Shown: positions 43,206-51,788 of the stretch, in pieces
Layout of the letters: each line of letters opens with the position of its first letter
Numbering within the stretch: position 1 is the stretch's first letter
Origin: JAMBLL01 sp964460075
GTDB lineage: Bacteria > Actinomycetota > Acidimicrobiia > Spongiisociales > UBA5794
Reading direction: 5' to 3'
Length of the DNA stretch: 64,000 bases
Assembly: GCA_964460075.1 (NCBI GenBank)
Contig: CAYWPC010000005.1
Location: 1-64,000, forward strand
Notes under the pieces: model-generated
The model's database searches: none
Told to the model about the DNA's origin: nothing
What the model saw: the letters and a program-made list of their open reading frames with translations, nothing else
Position numbers and translations under genes: made by a program

Positions 43206-44789
43206 TCACTCCTCCCGCCCGAAGATGCCTTGAGGTGCGACGAGCAGTACAACGATCATCAGAACGATGACCGACACAGGAACAAGTGACGGTGACGGCT
43301 TGAACGGCTCGTCCAGCCACGGAAGCGGGATACCGGTCGACCCGGCCTTGATGACAAACTGTTGCAAGAGGCCAACGAGGACGGCGCCGGCAGCCGCACC
43401 AGGGAACGACGTCAATCCACCGACAGATATGGCGATTAGTGCCAAGAGCAGCACTCTCGAGCCCATCTCCGTGCTCAGTCCGATGGCGGGTGCAGCGATA
43501 ACGCCTCCGAATGCTGCAAGGCCGACTCCCAGTCCGAACACAATGGTGAATACGAGACGGACGTTCACGCCGAGCGCTTCCACCATCTCACGATCCTGTA
43601 CACCGGCTCGGATGATCATGCCCATCCTGGTGCGCTTGATCAGCAGGGTGACCACGACAAGTACAGCGACGCCAACCAAGACGATGAAGACTTCGTTGTA
43701 TAACCGAATACGAGTGTCGAGAATCTTCACCGTAGAGCATCCCGAGAACAGCTCCGAAAGTCCTTCACCAGGACACCCGGGTCCCGTGCCGCTGAACAGG
43801 GCAGGCTTCGGCATCGTGAACTCGGGCCTGCCCCATACGGAACGGACCGCCTCGATGATGATGAAACCGAGACCGAGCGTGATCATGAGTTGGTACAAGA
43901 GACGGTCATATAGCGGACGGATGAGCACTGTCTCGATGAGCGCCCCCAGCCCGAATCCGCCTATGGCGGCAAGAGCCAACGCGAGGAAAAATCGATACGT
44001 CGTGCCGAGTCCGAACATCCACTCGGTGATCTGGTCGTTGAACATCAGGGACGCGAAGGCGATCCCAAAAGTTGCGAACGACGGAACGAGACGTCGGATG
44101 TCCATGGGCAGCGGAGTCACGTCCGTCTTGCGTGCCAAGGCGATAGCGAACGCAACAAGGCTCACCGACACGATCAGGACGACGACAGCCACCAATGCCG
44201 ACCCGTCGAAGGAGTCTGGTACCGGCACGCTCTGAGTACCAACGTCGAAGGCCAGCGAGCTTGCAACCGGGGTGTCAGCAAAGGCCTCGAGGTCCCAGAT
44301 AGAGAGAGGGAATCGCGGCAACACCCACACCGTGGCGCCGGTACCGAACGCTGCGAGAAGCCACGGCAGGAACCTCCCCCATGCGCCTCCTGGACCGACA
44401 CGATCCGCTAGTTGTGCAAACGCTGGCCCAGCGGCAAACACGGCGGCGATGAGCAGCAGCGGCAACAGAACATCGACGAAGGTGTCTGGCCTGACGTAGA
44501 TGGTCCACCCAACGTAGGCGCCGAGCATGAACAACTCCCCGTGCGCGAGGTTGAGGACGTCCATCAGCCCGAATATGAGGCTCAGGCCCGACGCCACCAG
44601 GAACGTGATCGCACCTACCGCGAGTCCACGCAACAGCGTGATCATCCAGTCACCTGCATCCATGGAGAAGAGCCCGGAGAGCACGATGAACGCGATCACA
44701 GCAAGAATGGCCGCCCGACCGCGAATCCTCCTCAAGCGGTCACTGATGTGCCGACTGCGACTCTGGATGGCAGGTGGAGCGATCATCAC
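43206..44789 (-). CDS. livH: Branched-chain-type ABC permease LivH, enlarged
   Basis: The 527-residue permease begins the conserved part at LRGLAVGAITFLVASGLSLIFGLMDVLNLAHGELFMLGAY (key SGLSLIFGLMDVLNLAHGE, about 62-80). It ends with the usual GGLTSFPGAAAGAVLVGLLQ and LLVAPQGIFGREE. Typical LivH proteins are near 300 residues. Here about 220 extra residues with additional membrane segments lie between the first helices and the coupling helix, as in some LivH of high-GC Gram-positives. It overlaps livF by 4 bases. Confidence 0.88.
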   Translation of the reverse strand: MMIAPPAIQSRSRHISDRLRRIRGRAAILAVIAFIVLSGLFSMDAGDWMITLLRGLAVGAITFLVASGLSLIFGLMDVLNLAHGELFMLGAYVGWTIYVRPDTFVDVLLPLLLIAAVFAAGPAFAQLADRVGPGGAWGRFLPWLLAAFGTGATVWVLPRFPLSIWDLEAFADTPVASSLAFDVGTQSVPVPDSFDGSALVAVVVLIVSVSLVAFAIALARKTDVTPLPMDIRRLVPSFATFGIAFASLMFNDQITEWMFGLGTTYRFFLALALAAIGGFGLGALIETVLIRPLYDRLLYQLMITLGLGFIIIEAVRSVWGRPEFTMPKPALFSGTGPGCPGEGLSELFSGCSTVKILDTRIRLYNEVFIVLVGVAVLVVVTLLIKRTRMGMIIRAGVQDREMVEALGVNVRLVFTIVFGLGVGLAAFGGVIAAPAIGLSTEMGSRVLLLALIAISVGGLTSFPGAAAGAVLVGLLQQFVIKAGSTGIPLPWLDEPFKPSPSLVPVSVIVLMIVVLLVAPQGIFGREE

Positions 44790-45490
44790 GCTGCCCCCAA
44801 GTACTTTCGAATCGTCTCCTCGTCATCCACGAGATCTGCCATCATCCCTGAGGACACAGAACATCCTTCCTCGATGATCACGTACTTCGTGGCGAGCCTT
44901 GAGGCAACGATGAAGTTTTGTTCAACCAACAGGACAGTGGTCGTTGCACTCATCTCCGTGATGGCATCCATCATCTGCTCGATCAGAACTGGAGCGAGGC
45001 CTTCTGATGGCTCGTCGATGAGCAACAGGCGGTTGTCGGGTACCAGCGCTCGGCCAACGGCGAGCATCTGCTGCTGGCCACCCGAGAGCTTGGTCCCTGG
45101 TAGATCAATCAGTCGTGCCAGATCGGGAAAGAGCGTCAGGATGAAGTCCCTGTGGGCGAGGTAATCACCCTTGGATCGCTCCGCGATCCTGAGATTCTCT
45201 TCGACCGAGAGATCCTTGAAGATCGCTCGATGCTCCGGCACGTATCCGATCCCTAGCTTGGCGACCTCGAACGGTCTGAAGCCAGCAAGGTCGCGGCCCA
45301 TGAACCTGACTGTGCCAGAGCGTGGCGGCGTAAGTCCGAGAATGCTCTTGAGCGTGGTCGTCTTGCCCGCCCCATTCCTTCCGAGGAGTGCAACGATGTC
45401 GCCTTCGTCGACGGTGACATCGACTCCTTCGAGTATGTGGAAGGGCCCGATGAAGGTGTGTATATCCGAGACGTCGAGGATCGGATTCAT
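44786..45490 (-). CDS. livF: Branched-chain-type ABC ATPase LivF
   Basis: The 234-residue ATPase has Walker A GRNGAGKTT, Q-loop YVPEHRAIFKDLSVEENL, signature LSGGQQQMLAVGRAL, Walker B LLLIDEPSEGLAP and VLLVEQN. The GLAP sequence after Walker B is diagnostic for LivF. It overlaps livG and livH by 4 bases each. Confidence 0.94.
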   Translation of the reverse strand: MNPILDVSDIHTFIGPFHILEGVDVTVDEGDIVALLGRNGAGKTTTLKSILGLTPPRSGTVRFMGRDLAGFRPFEVAKLGIGYVPEHRAIFKDLSVEENLRIAERSKGDYLAHRDFILTLFPDLARLIDLPGTKLSGGQQQMLAVGRALVPDNRLLLIDEPSEGLAPVLIEQMMDAITEMSATTTVLLVEQNFIVASRLATKYVIIEEGCSVSSGMMADLVDDEETIRKYLGAA

Positions 45491-46257
45491 TGCCCATCCT
45501 CTTCGTACAATCGCCCAAGATATGCCTCCTGGACTGCATCGTTGGCTGCGATTTCTGCCGGGGTACCTTCAGCGAGCACCGTCCCGTGGTGCACGACCGT
45601 GATGCGATCCGATGCGCTCATGACGACGTTCATGTTGTGTTCGACGAGAACGACCGTCTTATCTCCAGCCACCTGGATGTCTGTTATCAAGTCTATGAGT
45701 TCCGGCACCTGGTTCGAGGCCATGCCTGCCGTGGGCTCGTCGAGGAGAAGGACCTCCGGATCAGGAGCCAGGATCATGCCGAGCTCGAGTTTGCGTTGAT
45801 CCCCGTGGGGGAGCACTCGTGCCAGTTTTAACGCGTCGCCGGTCAGTCCAACCCGCTCAAGGACCTCCTCGGTTCGCTCGTTCACATCGATGATCGTCTC
45901 GATTGACCGCAGGAATCGAAAGCTGTTCGTTCGCAGCGACTGTGCGGCCAGCCGTATGTTCTCGAACACGGAGAGGTTTGGAAAGACATTGGTTATTTGA
46001 TATGAGCGACCGATGCCCTTTCGGATCGTTCGGTACACGGGGAGCGCTGTGATGTCTTCGCCCCTGTACACGACAGACCCTGCCGTTGGCTTCACCGTTC
46101 CGCTCAACATGTTGAACAGAGTTGTCTTGCCTGCCCCGTTAGGGCCGATGATCGAATGCAGCGTATTCTCTTCGATCTCTATCGAGACGTCAGCAACTGC
46201 CACGAGAGCGCCGTACTCCTTGCGCAGTCCTTGGGTTTGAAGAATCTTGTTTGCCAT
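45487..46257 (-). CDS. livG: Branched-chain-type ABC ATPase LivG
   Basis: This ATPase of about 256 residues has Walker A GPNGAGKTT, the LivG-specific segment IGRSYQITNVFPNLSVFENI, a signature region HGDQRKLELGMILAPDPEVLLLDEPTAGM (key HGDQRKLE) and the H-loop VEHNM. The canonical LSGG is replaced by LPHGDQ, a common LivG variant. The start is ATG at 46257; an ATG at 46266 lies in the preceding hairpin. There is no clear Shine-Dalgarno. Confidence 0.9.
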   Translation of the reverse strand: MANKILQTQGLRKEYGALVAVADVSIEIEENTLHSIIGPNGAGKTTLFNMLSGTVKPTAGSVVYRGEDITALPVYRTIRKGIGRSYQITNVFPNLSVFENIRLAAQSLRTNSFRFLRSIETIIDVNERTEEVLERVGLTGDALKLARVLPHGDQRKLELGMILAPDPEVLLLDEPTAGMASNQVPELIDLITDIQVAGDKTVVLVEHNMNVVMSASDRITVVHHGTVLAEGTPAEIAANDAVQEAYLGRLYEEDGQ

Positions 46258-46269
46258 AGCTTGCATGGG

Positions 46270-46295
46270 GGCTGGGGGCGCGGTCGCCCCCAGCC
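46270..46295. terminator. Attenuator hairpin between livK and livG
   Basis: An 11-bp perfect GC-rich stem (46270-46280 with 46285-46295) with loop CGGT lies 14 bases after the livK stop on the minus strand. It has no T-run. It resembles the aapJ-aapQ hairpin in position and could raise binding-protein levels over the permeases. Confidence 0.65.
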
Positions 46296-46309
46296 ATGGG
46301 TATGTGTCG

Positions 46310-47668
46310 CTATCCGCCGAGACTTCCAACCGGTAGATCACCACACCGATCGGCGTATTCACCTTCGAGCAGGCACGGTACGTCCGGGCGATTCGTTGCC
46401 ACGAGCGTAAAGTACCCGAACTCTGGGTCGTCCAAGTTGTCGAGGGTCACGATGTACATGTCCTGAATGGCGACATGATCTTCGGCGCGGATGTCGATCG
46501 TGCCCTTGGGGCCCTCAAAGGACAGGCCCTCCATTGCTGCTCTGAGGGCGTCGACGGATGCGTCACCTCCCGTCACTTTCAGGGCTTCCACAATCATGAT
46601 CGCTGCGTTCATCGCATCGGCATCGAAGAGGTCAGGGAAGGTCCCTTGTTCAGCGACCTTGTCGACTAGCCAGTCGTTGATCGGATTGTCCGGCAACGTG
46701 TATTGATACAGGATCCCTGAAGTCGATCCAATGCTGTTCCCGAAGAACACGGGCATGACAATGTTGTCCACGAATCCGGCCGCCATTGATTTCTCGTCAA
46801 GCACACCGAGGTCTGTCGCCGCCTGGGAGAGGGGCACAAAGCCTCCGCCCGCCCACGTTACGAGGAAGGCTTCCGCGTCGGTGTCGAGCACCTGCTCCAT
46901 GTATGGCGTGAAGTCCGTAGTGTCGGCTGGAGCAAAGATGTCCTCTCCTGGGAAGCTGCCGCCGTAGAACGTGCAGGCGTCCCGGAACGCTTGAGCGCCG
47001 CCGTACCCGAATGAATAGTCAGGAGCGATTTGGACAAATGTCGAGTACTGCGTGACGAGATACTCACAAATGTTGACCGCATCTTGATAGTTGTTCCTCG
47101 ATGTACGGAAGCTGTTCGGGTTGAACGTCGCGCCTGTGAGGTCGTTCGCCGCCGCAGGTGCGGCGATGTGGATCACGTCATTCTGAAGTGCAAGTTCCTG
47201 AATGCCTGCTGTTACACCGGATGACACGGATCCAACGATGATGTCGACACCGTCGACTTCGATGAGCTCGCGAGCGAGCGTGGCCGAGGTTTCAGCATCG
47301 GATAAGTCGTCCTTGTACACGATCTCGATGGTGCAGTCATCGATCTGGTAGCTGTCCGGACCCGAGTCTCCGGTCGCATACTCCATGCCGAGCGGGAATG
47401 CGCGAAGGATGTGCGCCCCATAGATCGCAAGCGGGCCACTCTGGTCTGTGATGACACCCACCTTCACCGGCTCCGTGCAGGTAACACCCGCAGCTTCAGG
47501 CGCGAGCGTCGTCGTTGTTTCTGCTGCTGCCTCGGTTGTCGTTGTCTCTTGCTGGACCGAACTAGATGTTGTGCTGTCCTCTGCTCCACTATCGGCGCTG
47601 CTACACGCCGCGGCAACGAGGGCAAGTACAACCGCTAATACCAAGACTCGCGCTAGACGCGTTGTCAT
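46310..47668 (-). CDS. livK: Branched-chain-type ABC substrate-binding lipoprotein
   Basis: The 452-residue lipoprotein has a signal peptide and lipobox AAAC (Cys22), a Thr/Glu-rich linker and a family 4 periplasmic-binding domain beginning VKVGVITDQSGPLAIYGAHIL (about 66-86; key VGVITDQSGP). The start ATG at 47668 follows AAGGAG; an upstream GTG overlapping the hydrolase stop would encode that site. Family 4 proteins bind branched-chain amino acids, amides, urea or aromatic acids. In an operon with a CoA ligase and hydrolase, a carboxylic-acid or amide ligand is plausible. Confidence 0.88.
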   Translation of the reverse strand: MTTRLARVLVLAVVLALVAAACSSADSGAEDSTTSSSVQQETTTTEAAAETTTTLAPEAAGVTCTEPVKVGVITDQSGPLAIYGAHILRAFPLGMEYATGDSGPDSYQIDDCTIEIVYKDDLSDAETSATLARELIEVDGVDIIVGSVSSGVTAGIQELALQNDVIHIAAPAAANDLTGATFNPNSFRTSRNNYQDAVNICEYLVTQYSTFVQIAPDYSFGYGGAQAFRDACTFYGGSFPGEDIFAPADTTDFTPYMEQVLDTDAEAFLVTWAGGGFVPLSQAATDLGVLDEKSMAAGFVDNIVMPVFFGNSIGSTSGILYQYTLPDNPINDWLVDKVAEQGTFPDLFDADAMNAAIMIVEALKVTGGDASVDALRAAMEGLSFEGPKGTIDIRAEDHVAIQDMYIVTLDNLDDPEFGYFTLVATNRPDVPCLLEGEYADRCGDLPVGSLGG

Positions 47669-47682
47669 TCGTTTCTCCTTGT

Positions 47683-48750
47683 TCACTTGCTTACCGACCT
47701 GAGGTGGGCGTGGAACACGCCATTGAAAGATTGAGCGTCGTCGATGTACGGCACATGTCCTGAGTTCTCAAGAACGACTTCTCTATATGAGCCGCCTGCG
47801 TTTTGGTATCGATGGAGCCACGCACGAGTTTGTGCAACCATCGGCTGTGGTGGATACACGTCTGTGCCTGGGAACCCGGGTATGAGACCCGTCGAGCCCC
47901 AGATTCCAGGATCTAGCGGACCGCCATCGGAGATGATCATGTCGTGCGCTCCTCGTATCCACAGCACCGGTGGCTTGCGTGATGCCTCGAGCGCGGTCAC
48001 GCCTGCCTTCGCCCAACGGGGTGACAGAGCATTTGCAGCCCCATGGATGCCTGGTGCGGTGAACGGCCAATTCTCGGAGGTCACGGCGTCGCCTGGATAG
48101 GCTTCGGGGCCGAGATGGGTCGAGAGCATCGCTCCCACATGAGCGTCTTCACGCTCGGGGATGTACCCGACCTTCACAATCAGGCTTCGTAACACGGAGC
48201 GTGGGCTTACCGGGCTGCCCGTGGTCGTATCACCAGCAGCGAACAGCGAGACCATCTCAGGATTGATAAGTCCTGCTCCAGATCCGGCGAAGTCTTCGTA
48301 CACCGCGACGCCGTCATCTCCCTTCGTTCCCCCGTATCCATATGGGGAGCCTGGGTTGACGACTACGGCGCTATGGATGCGGTCAGAATGGTCTGCAATC
48401 ATTCGCCAGATCACCGACCCACCCATGGAGCTTCCCACAACGACTGCGGTGCCAATGTCGAGGGCATCAAGGAGATGGGCGGCATCGTCAGAGAGGTCTC
48501 CCATCCCGCGAGTGGCGTCGATGGTCTTGTCCCTGTCGGCTTCGCCGTAGCCGCGCATGTCTGGCGCGATGCCGAAGAAGCCACCAGGGAGTGCCAGCAT
48601 CGTCTCTTCCCACCAGGTCGCAGAAGAGATGTTGCCGTGAAGAAACAGGACTGCTACGCCATTCGCATCTCCGCATGTCAGGACACGCGTAGTCAGGCGA
48701 CGCGACGAAGCTACGGATGCCGTGATGCCTTGGAGCGTCGCGACACTCAT
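47683..48750 (-). CDS. Alpha/beta-fold hydrolase
   Basis: The 355-residue protein has the alpha/beta-hydrolase layout: LFLHGNISSATWWEETM (oxyanion HG region, about 35-51), the nucleophile elbow GSSMGGSV with Ser at about 114, an acid in IRGAHDMIIS, and the catalytic His in NSGHVPYID. The start ATG overlaps the tetR stop by 4 bases. It probably cleaves an ester, amide or C-C bond in the compound handled by this operon; the exact class (esterase, haloperoxidase-like or ring-cleavage hydrolase) is not clear. Confidence 0.85.
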   Translation of the reverse strand: MSVATLQGITASVASSRRLTTRVLTCGDANGVAVLFLHGNISSATWWEETMLALPGGFFGIAPDMRGYGEADRDKTIDATRGMGDLSDDAAHLLDALDIGTAVVVGSSMGGSVIWRMIADHSDRIHSAVVVNPGSPYGYGGTKGDDGVAVYEDFAGSGAGLINPEMVSLFAAGDTTTGSPVSPRSVLRSLIVKVGYIPEREDAHVGAMLSTHLGPEAYPGDAVTSENWPFTAPGIHGAANALSPRWAKAGVTALEASRKPPVLWIRGAHDMIISDGGPLDPGIWGSTGLIPGFPGTDVYPPQPMVAQTRAWLHRYQNAGGSYREVVLENSGHVPYIDDAQSFNGVFHAHLRSVSK

Positions 48751-49370
48751 GCTCGATCGCCTCGGTATTTCAGGCCTCGGGCTATGAATCCCATGATCTG
48801 TTCGAAGGCCTCGGGTGAAGGTGCTCCTTGACCTCGAATCACATACTTCCATCCGACGTACTCTGAGAGTCCCATCAGGATGTCGGCCGCGGTCTCCGCA
48901 TCGAGGTCTGTATCGAGTTGACCTGCGTCGATCGCGGCCTGTATACCTTCCCTGTATCCGCGACCCAACGTCTCGTAGTGCCACCGGTAGAGATCCGAAT
49001 CCACGAATTCGGCTTCTCTCATGATCTTGTACAGCGCCGTGTGTTCGTTGACGAACTGGAAGAAGGTGAGAAATCCGATGCGTTCCATTTCCATGCGGTC
49101 CGTCTCATCTCCGATCGCGATCGCGATGGTTCTGCGCAGTAGAGCGTTGAGTTCGTGGACAAGTTCCACATAGGCGGCCTTCTTGTCCGGGAAATACACG
49201 TAGAACGTCCCCTGTGCCACCCCGGCTCGACGCGTGATCTCGGAGACGGATGCACGCTCGTATGCAGACTCACCGAAAACGTCTTCCGCGGCCCTCAGGA
49301 GGGCCGCTCGCGTCGCCCTGCCACGCTTGGTAACAGGCTGGTTGGGGCCCTGTGTCGATAATCCTGCCAT
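48747..49370 (-). CDS. TetR-family repressor
   Basis: The 207-residue protein has a TetR N-terminal HTH (about 16-62) with ALLRAAEDVFGESAYERASV and the recognition segment AGVAQGTFYVYFPDKKAAYVEL. The C-terminal ligand domain is helical. GGAG precedes the ATG at 49370. It heads an operon of nine same-strand genes with overlapping or closely spaced ends, down to the acyl-CoA ligase. The ligand is probably a CoA ester or the imported substrate. Confidence 0.92.
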   Translation of the reverse strand: MAGLSTQGPNQPVTKRGRATRAALLRAAEDVFGESAYERASVSEITRRAGVAQGTFYVYFPDKKAAYVELVHELNALLRRTIAIAIGDETDRMEMERIGFLTFFQFVNEHTALYKIMREAEFVDSDLYRWHYETLGRGYREGIQAAIDAGQLDTDLDAETAADILMGLSEYVGWKYVIRGQGAPSPEAFEQIMGFIARGLKYRGDRA

Positions 49371-49389
49371 GGCTGCTCCGTAACTTGAA

Positions 49390-49436
49390 ACCTGACTCAG
49401 GTGTCATGTTTAGTCATTTGGCGTGCTCGATGTCAA
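49390..49436 (-). promoter_or_regulatory. tetR operon promoter with palindromic operator
   Basis: On the minus strand TTGACA (49431-49436) is followed after 18 bases by TAAACA (49407-49412). Just downstream is the 13-base palindrome ACCTGACTCAGGT (49390-49402), at about the expected transcription start. This suits autorepression by the adjacent TetR protein. The spacing of 18 and the weak -10 make the promoter call tentative; the palindrome is clear. Confidence 0.5.
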
Positions 49437-49486
49437 GTCACAGGCGCTGCACGGAACAGCTTTGACCCCGGTGTCGTTACCTTTCC

Positions 49487-50329
49487 ATGACTATGGAAGA
49501 ACAAGATGTGACTACGTGCTATCGGCACCCCACTCGGGCAACCCGCCTGTCTTGCACGAGTTGTGGGAGGCCGATCTGTGTCGAGTGCTCGCATGACGCA
49601 TCGGTGGGCCAGAAGTGTCCAGAGTGCGCAGCACCCCAGCGTGGGGCACGAGTCATACATGCCAGGCAGGCACTCGGGGGACCAACCTTCCAATCATCCC
49701 CCGTTTCGTTCGCGATCATCGGAATCACCGTCGCCGTCTTCGCAGCCGGCTATCTCTCACCTGAAATCCACCACCAACTGATGCAGCTTCTTGCACAAGG
49801 CAACTTCCTCGTCGCACAAGGTGACTGGTACAGGGTCTTCACCGCTGCCCTCCTGCACGGCGGCGTCTTGCACATCGGGTTCAACATGTACGCCTTGTAC
49901 TTGTTCGGCCCACGCCTCGAGCAACAGGTCGGAGGCCCGGCATTCGCCGCGCTGTACGTCGCTTCGGCCGGGGTAGGAGGCATGGTCGCGTATGGGTTCG
50001 GGCCAATCGAGCAGGTGACCATCGGCGCATCAGGTGCGATCTTCGGGTTGTTCGGTGCATGGATGTTCGTCGCGTGGAAGATGCGAAGCACCCCGGGAGG
50101 ACGGTCGATGTTCAACCAACTCGCCATCCTCTTGCTCATCAACCTGTCGCTCCCACTGTTCGTGCCAAACATTGCATGGCGAGCTCACTTCGGAGGTTTC
50201 GCAGCGGGACTACTGATCGCTTGGCTGTGGTCTGTGTTCGCTGTCGGAAAGCCGAACGCACGCACGGTTCGCACGGTCATCGCTGCCGCCGTGACGCTCG
50301 CAGCGATCGCTCTCACGATCACCATCTGA
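49487..50329 (+). CDS. Rhomboid-family intramembrane serine protease with N-terminal zinc motif
   Basis: The 280-residue protein begins with a cysteine-rich module (about residues 11-49: C-x-H, C-x2-C, C-x2-C, C-x2-C) resembling a B-box-type zinc finger. Six membrane segments follow. Catalytic Ser is in GASGAIFG (about 182) and catalytic His in WRAHFGG (about 234). The L1-loop segment WYRVFTAALLHGGVLHIGFNM is typical. Bacterial zinc-finger rhomboids of this form are common in actinobacteria; substrates are unknown. It is 34 bases upstream of purF. Confidence 0.92.
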   Translation: MTMEEQDVTTCYRHPTRATRLSCTSCGRPICVECSHDASVGQKCPECAAPQRGARVIHARQALGGPTFQSSPVSFAIIGITVAVFAAGYLSPEIHHQLMQLLAQGNFLVAQGDWYRVFTAALLHGGVLHIGFNMYALYLFGPRLEQQVGGPAFAALYVASAGVGGMVAYGFGPIEQVTIGASGAIFGLFGAWMFVAWKMRSTPGGRSMFNQLAILLLINLSLPLFVPNIAWRAHFGGFAAGLLIAWLWSVFAVGKPNARTVRTVIAAAVTLAAIALTITI

Positions 50330-50350
50330 CCCGGGTCATCGGGTAGCCGG

Positions 50351-50356
50351 TACACT
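50351..50356 (+). promoter_or_regulatory. Leaderless -10 box (TACACT) for purF
   Basis: TACACT is followed by 7 bases and the GTG start at 50364, the same geometry as at purC. No Shine-Dalgarno sequence is present. Confidence 0.6.
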
Positions 50357-50363
50357 CGCACCC

Positions 50364-51788
50364 GTGAGCGAACACACCGTTGGCAACCCAACATTTGACC
50401 GTCCGGGAGAAGCCTGTGGCGTGTTCGGCATCGTCGGACCCGACATCGATGCGGCCCGCCTCACCTACTTCGGACTGTTCGCTCTACAACACCGCGGGCA
50501 GGAGAGTGCAGGCATCTCGGTGAGTGACCGCGACAACATCACCGTATACAAGGATCTCGGCCTCGTCGCACAGGTCTTCGACGAGAGCATCCTCGCCGGA
50601 CTTCCAGGCAGCCTCGCAATCGGGCACACTCGCTATTCGACCACCGGATCCAACAATTGGGAGAACTCGCAACCGGTCTTCCGGCACCTCGGTGCAAGAG
50701 GGATCGCTCTCGCCCACAACGGGAACTTGACGAATACATCCCAACTCGCTGCCGACCTCGGCCCACTGCCAGCCACGACGGATTCGGAACTGATGACGGA
50801 GGCAATAGGCAGGGCCATCGACAAAGATGGCGTATCACTCGAAGACGCGCTCACCGCGACACTCCCAACATTCGACGGTGCGTTCACACTGACCGTCATG
50901 GACCGAACCACACTCGTTGGCGTCCGTGATCCTCGAGGTTTCAGGCCGCTCTGCCTCGGTCGACTTGCCGACAGCTGGATTCTTGCTTCCGAAAGTGCCG
51001 CACTCGACATTCTCGGAGCCGACTTCGTTCGCCAGATCGGCCCAGGCGAAATGGTCGTCATCGACGACGATGGGCCTCGCAGCTCCTTCCCGTTCCAGCA
51101 GGAGCAGCCCCATCTCTGCATCTTCGAATTCGTCTACTTCGCACGACCCGACTCCACCCTGCTCGGCCAGACAGTCCACTCGACAAGACAAGAGATGGGT
51201 CGACTTCTCGCGCGCCAAGCTCCCATCGATGCCGACATCACCGTGCCCGTACCGGAGTCAGGGATCCCAGCCGCTCAAGGATTTGCCGAAGTGTCGGGCA
51301 TCCCGTACACCGACGGCCTCGTCAAGAACCGCTACGTTGGGCGCACCTTCATCCAGCCTGCGCAGTCGATGCGAGAGCGCGGCGTGCGCATGAAACTCAA
51401 CGCCATGCCAGGCATCGTGTCAGGCAAACGTGTCGTGCTCGTCGACGACTCCATCGTCCGTGGCTCTACCACCAGCCAGCTCGTCTCGATGATGCGGGAA
51501 GCAGGTGCCTCAGAAGTACATCTGCGTATCTCGTCGCCGCCATATCGCTGGCCATGCTTTTACGGCATGGACACAGGCGACCGGTCGACCCTCCTCGCTG
51601 CCGGGAGACGCGTGGAGGAGATCGCTGACGAGCTTGGCGTCGATTCTCTCGCGTACCTGAACCTCGAAAACCTCATTCGGGCGACTGGCACAACGGCCGA
51701 CGCGTTTTGCACAGCCTGCCTCTCTGGGAGATATCCAACCGATGTGCCGATTGCCGACAGCAAATTCGTACTCGAGCGGTCCACGTGA
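50364..51788 (+). CDS. purF: Amidophosphoribosyltransferase
   Basis: PurF makes phosphoribosylamine from PRPP and glutamine, the first committed purine step. The 474-residue protein has a short propeptide followed by the glutaminase Cys in EACGVFGI (about 18). It has the PRPP-binding motif VVLVDDSIVRGSTTSQ (about 356-371) and late cysteines (CFYGMDT, AFCTACLSG) matching the 4Fe-4S form of Bacillus-type PurF. It starts at a leaderless-type GTG and overlaps purM by 4 bases (GTGA). Confidence 0.97.
   Translation: MSEHTVGNPTFDRPGEACGVFGIVGPDIDAARLTYFGLFALQHRGQESAGISVSDRDNITVYKDLGLVAQVFDESILAGLPGSLAIGHTRYSTTGSNNWENSQPVFRHLGARGIALAHNGNLTNTSQLAADLGPLPATTDSELMTEAIGRAIDKDGVSLEDALTATLPTFDGAFTLTVMDRTTLVGVRDPRGFRPLCLGRLADSWILASESAALDILGADFVRQIGPGEMVVIDDDGPRSSFPFQQEQPHLCIFEFVYFARPDSTLLGQTVHSTRQEMGRLLARQAPIDADITVPVPESGIPAAQGFAEVSGIPYTDGLVKNRYVGRTFIQPAQSMRERGVRMKLNAMPGIVSGKRVVLVDDSIVRGSTTSQLVSMMREAGASEVHLRISSPPYRWPCFYGMDTGDRSTLLAAGRRVEEIADELGVDSLAYLNLENLIRATGTTADAFCTACLSGRYPTDVPIADSKFVLERST

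Noticed and set aside
49462..49493. Leaderless start for the rhomboid gene (TTGACC and TACCTT)
   Set aside because: The -35 to -10 distance is only about 10 bases and the box-to-ATG distances (3 or 9) do not fit the N6/7 rule seen elsewhere.
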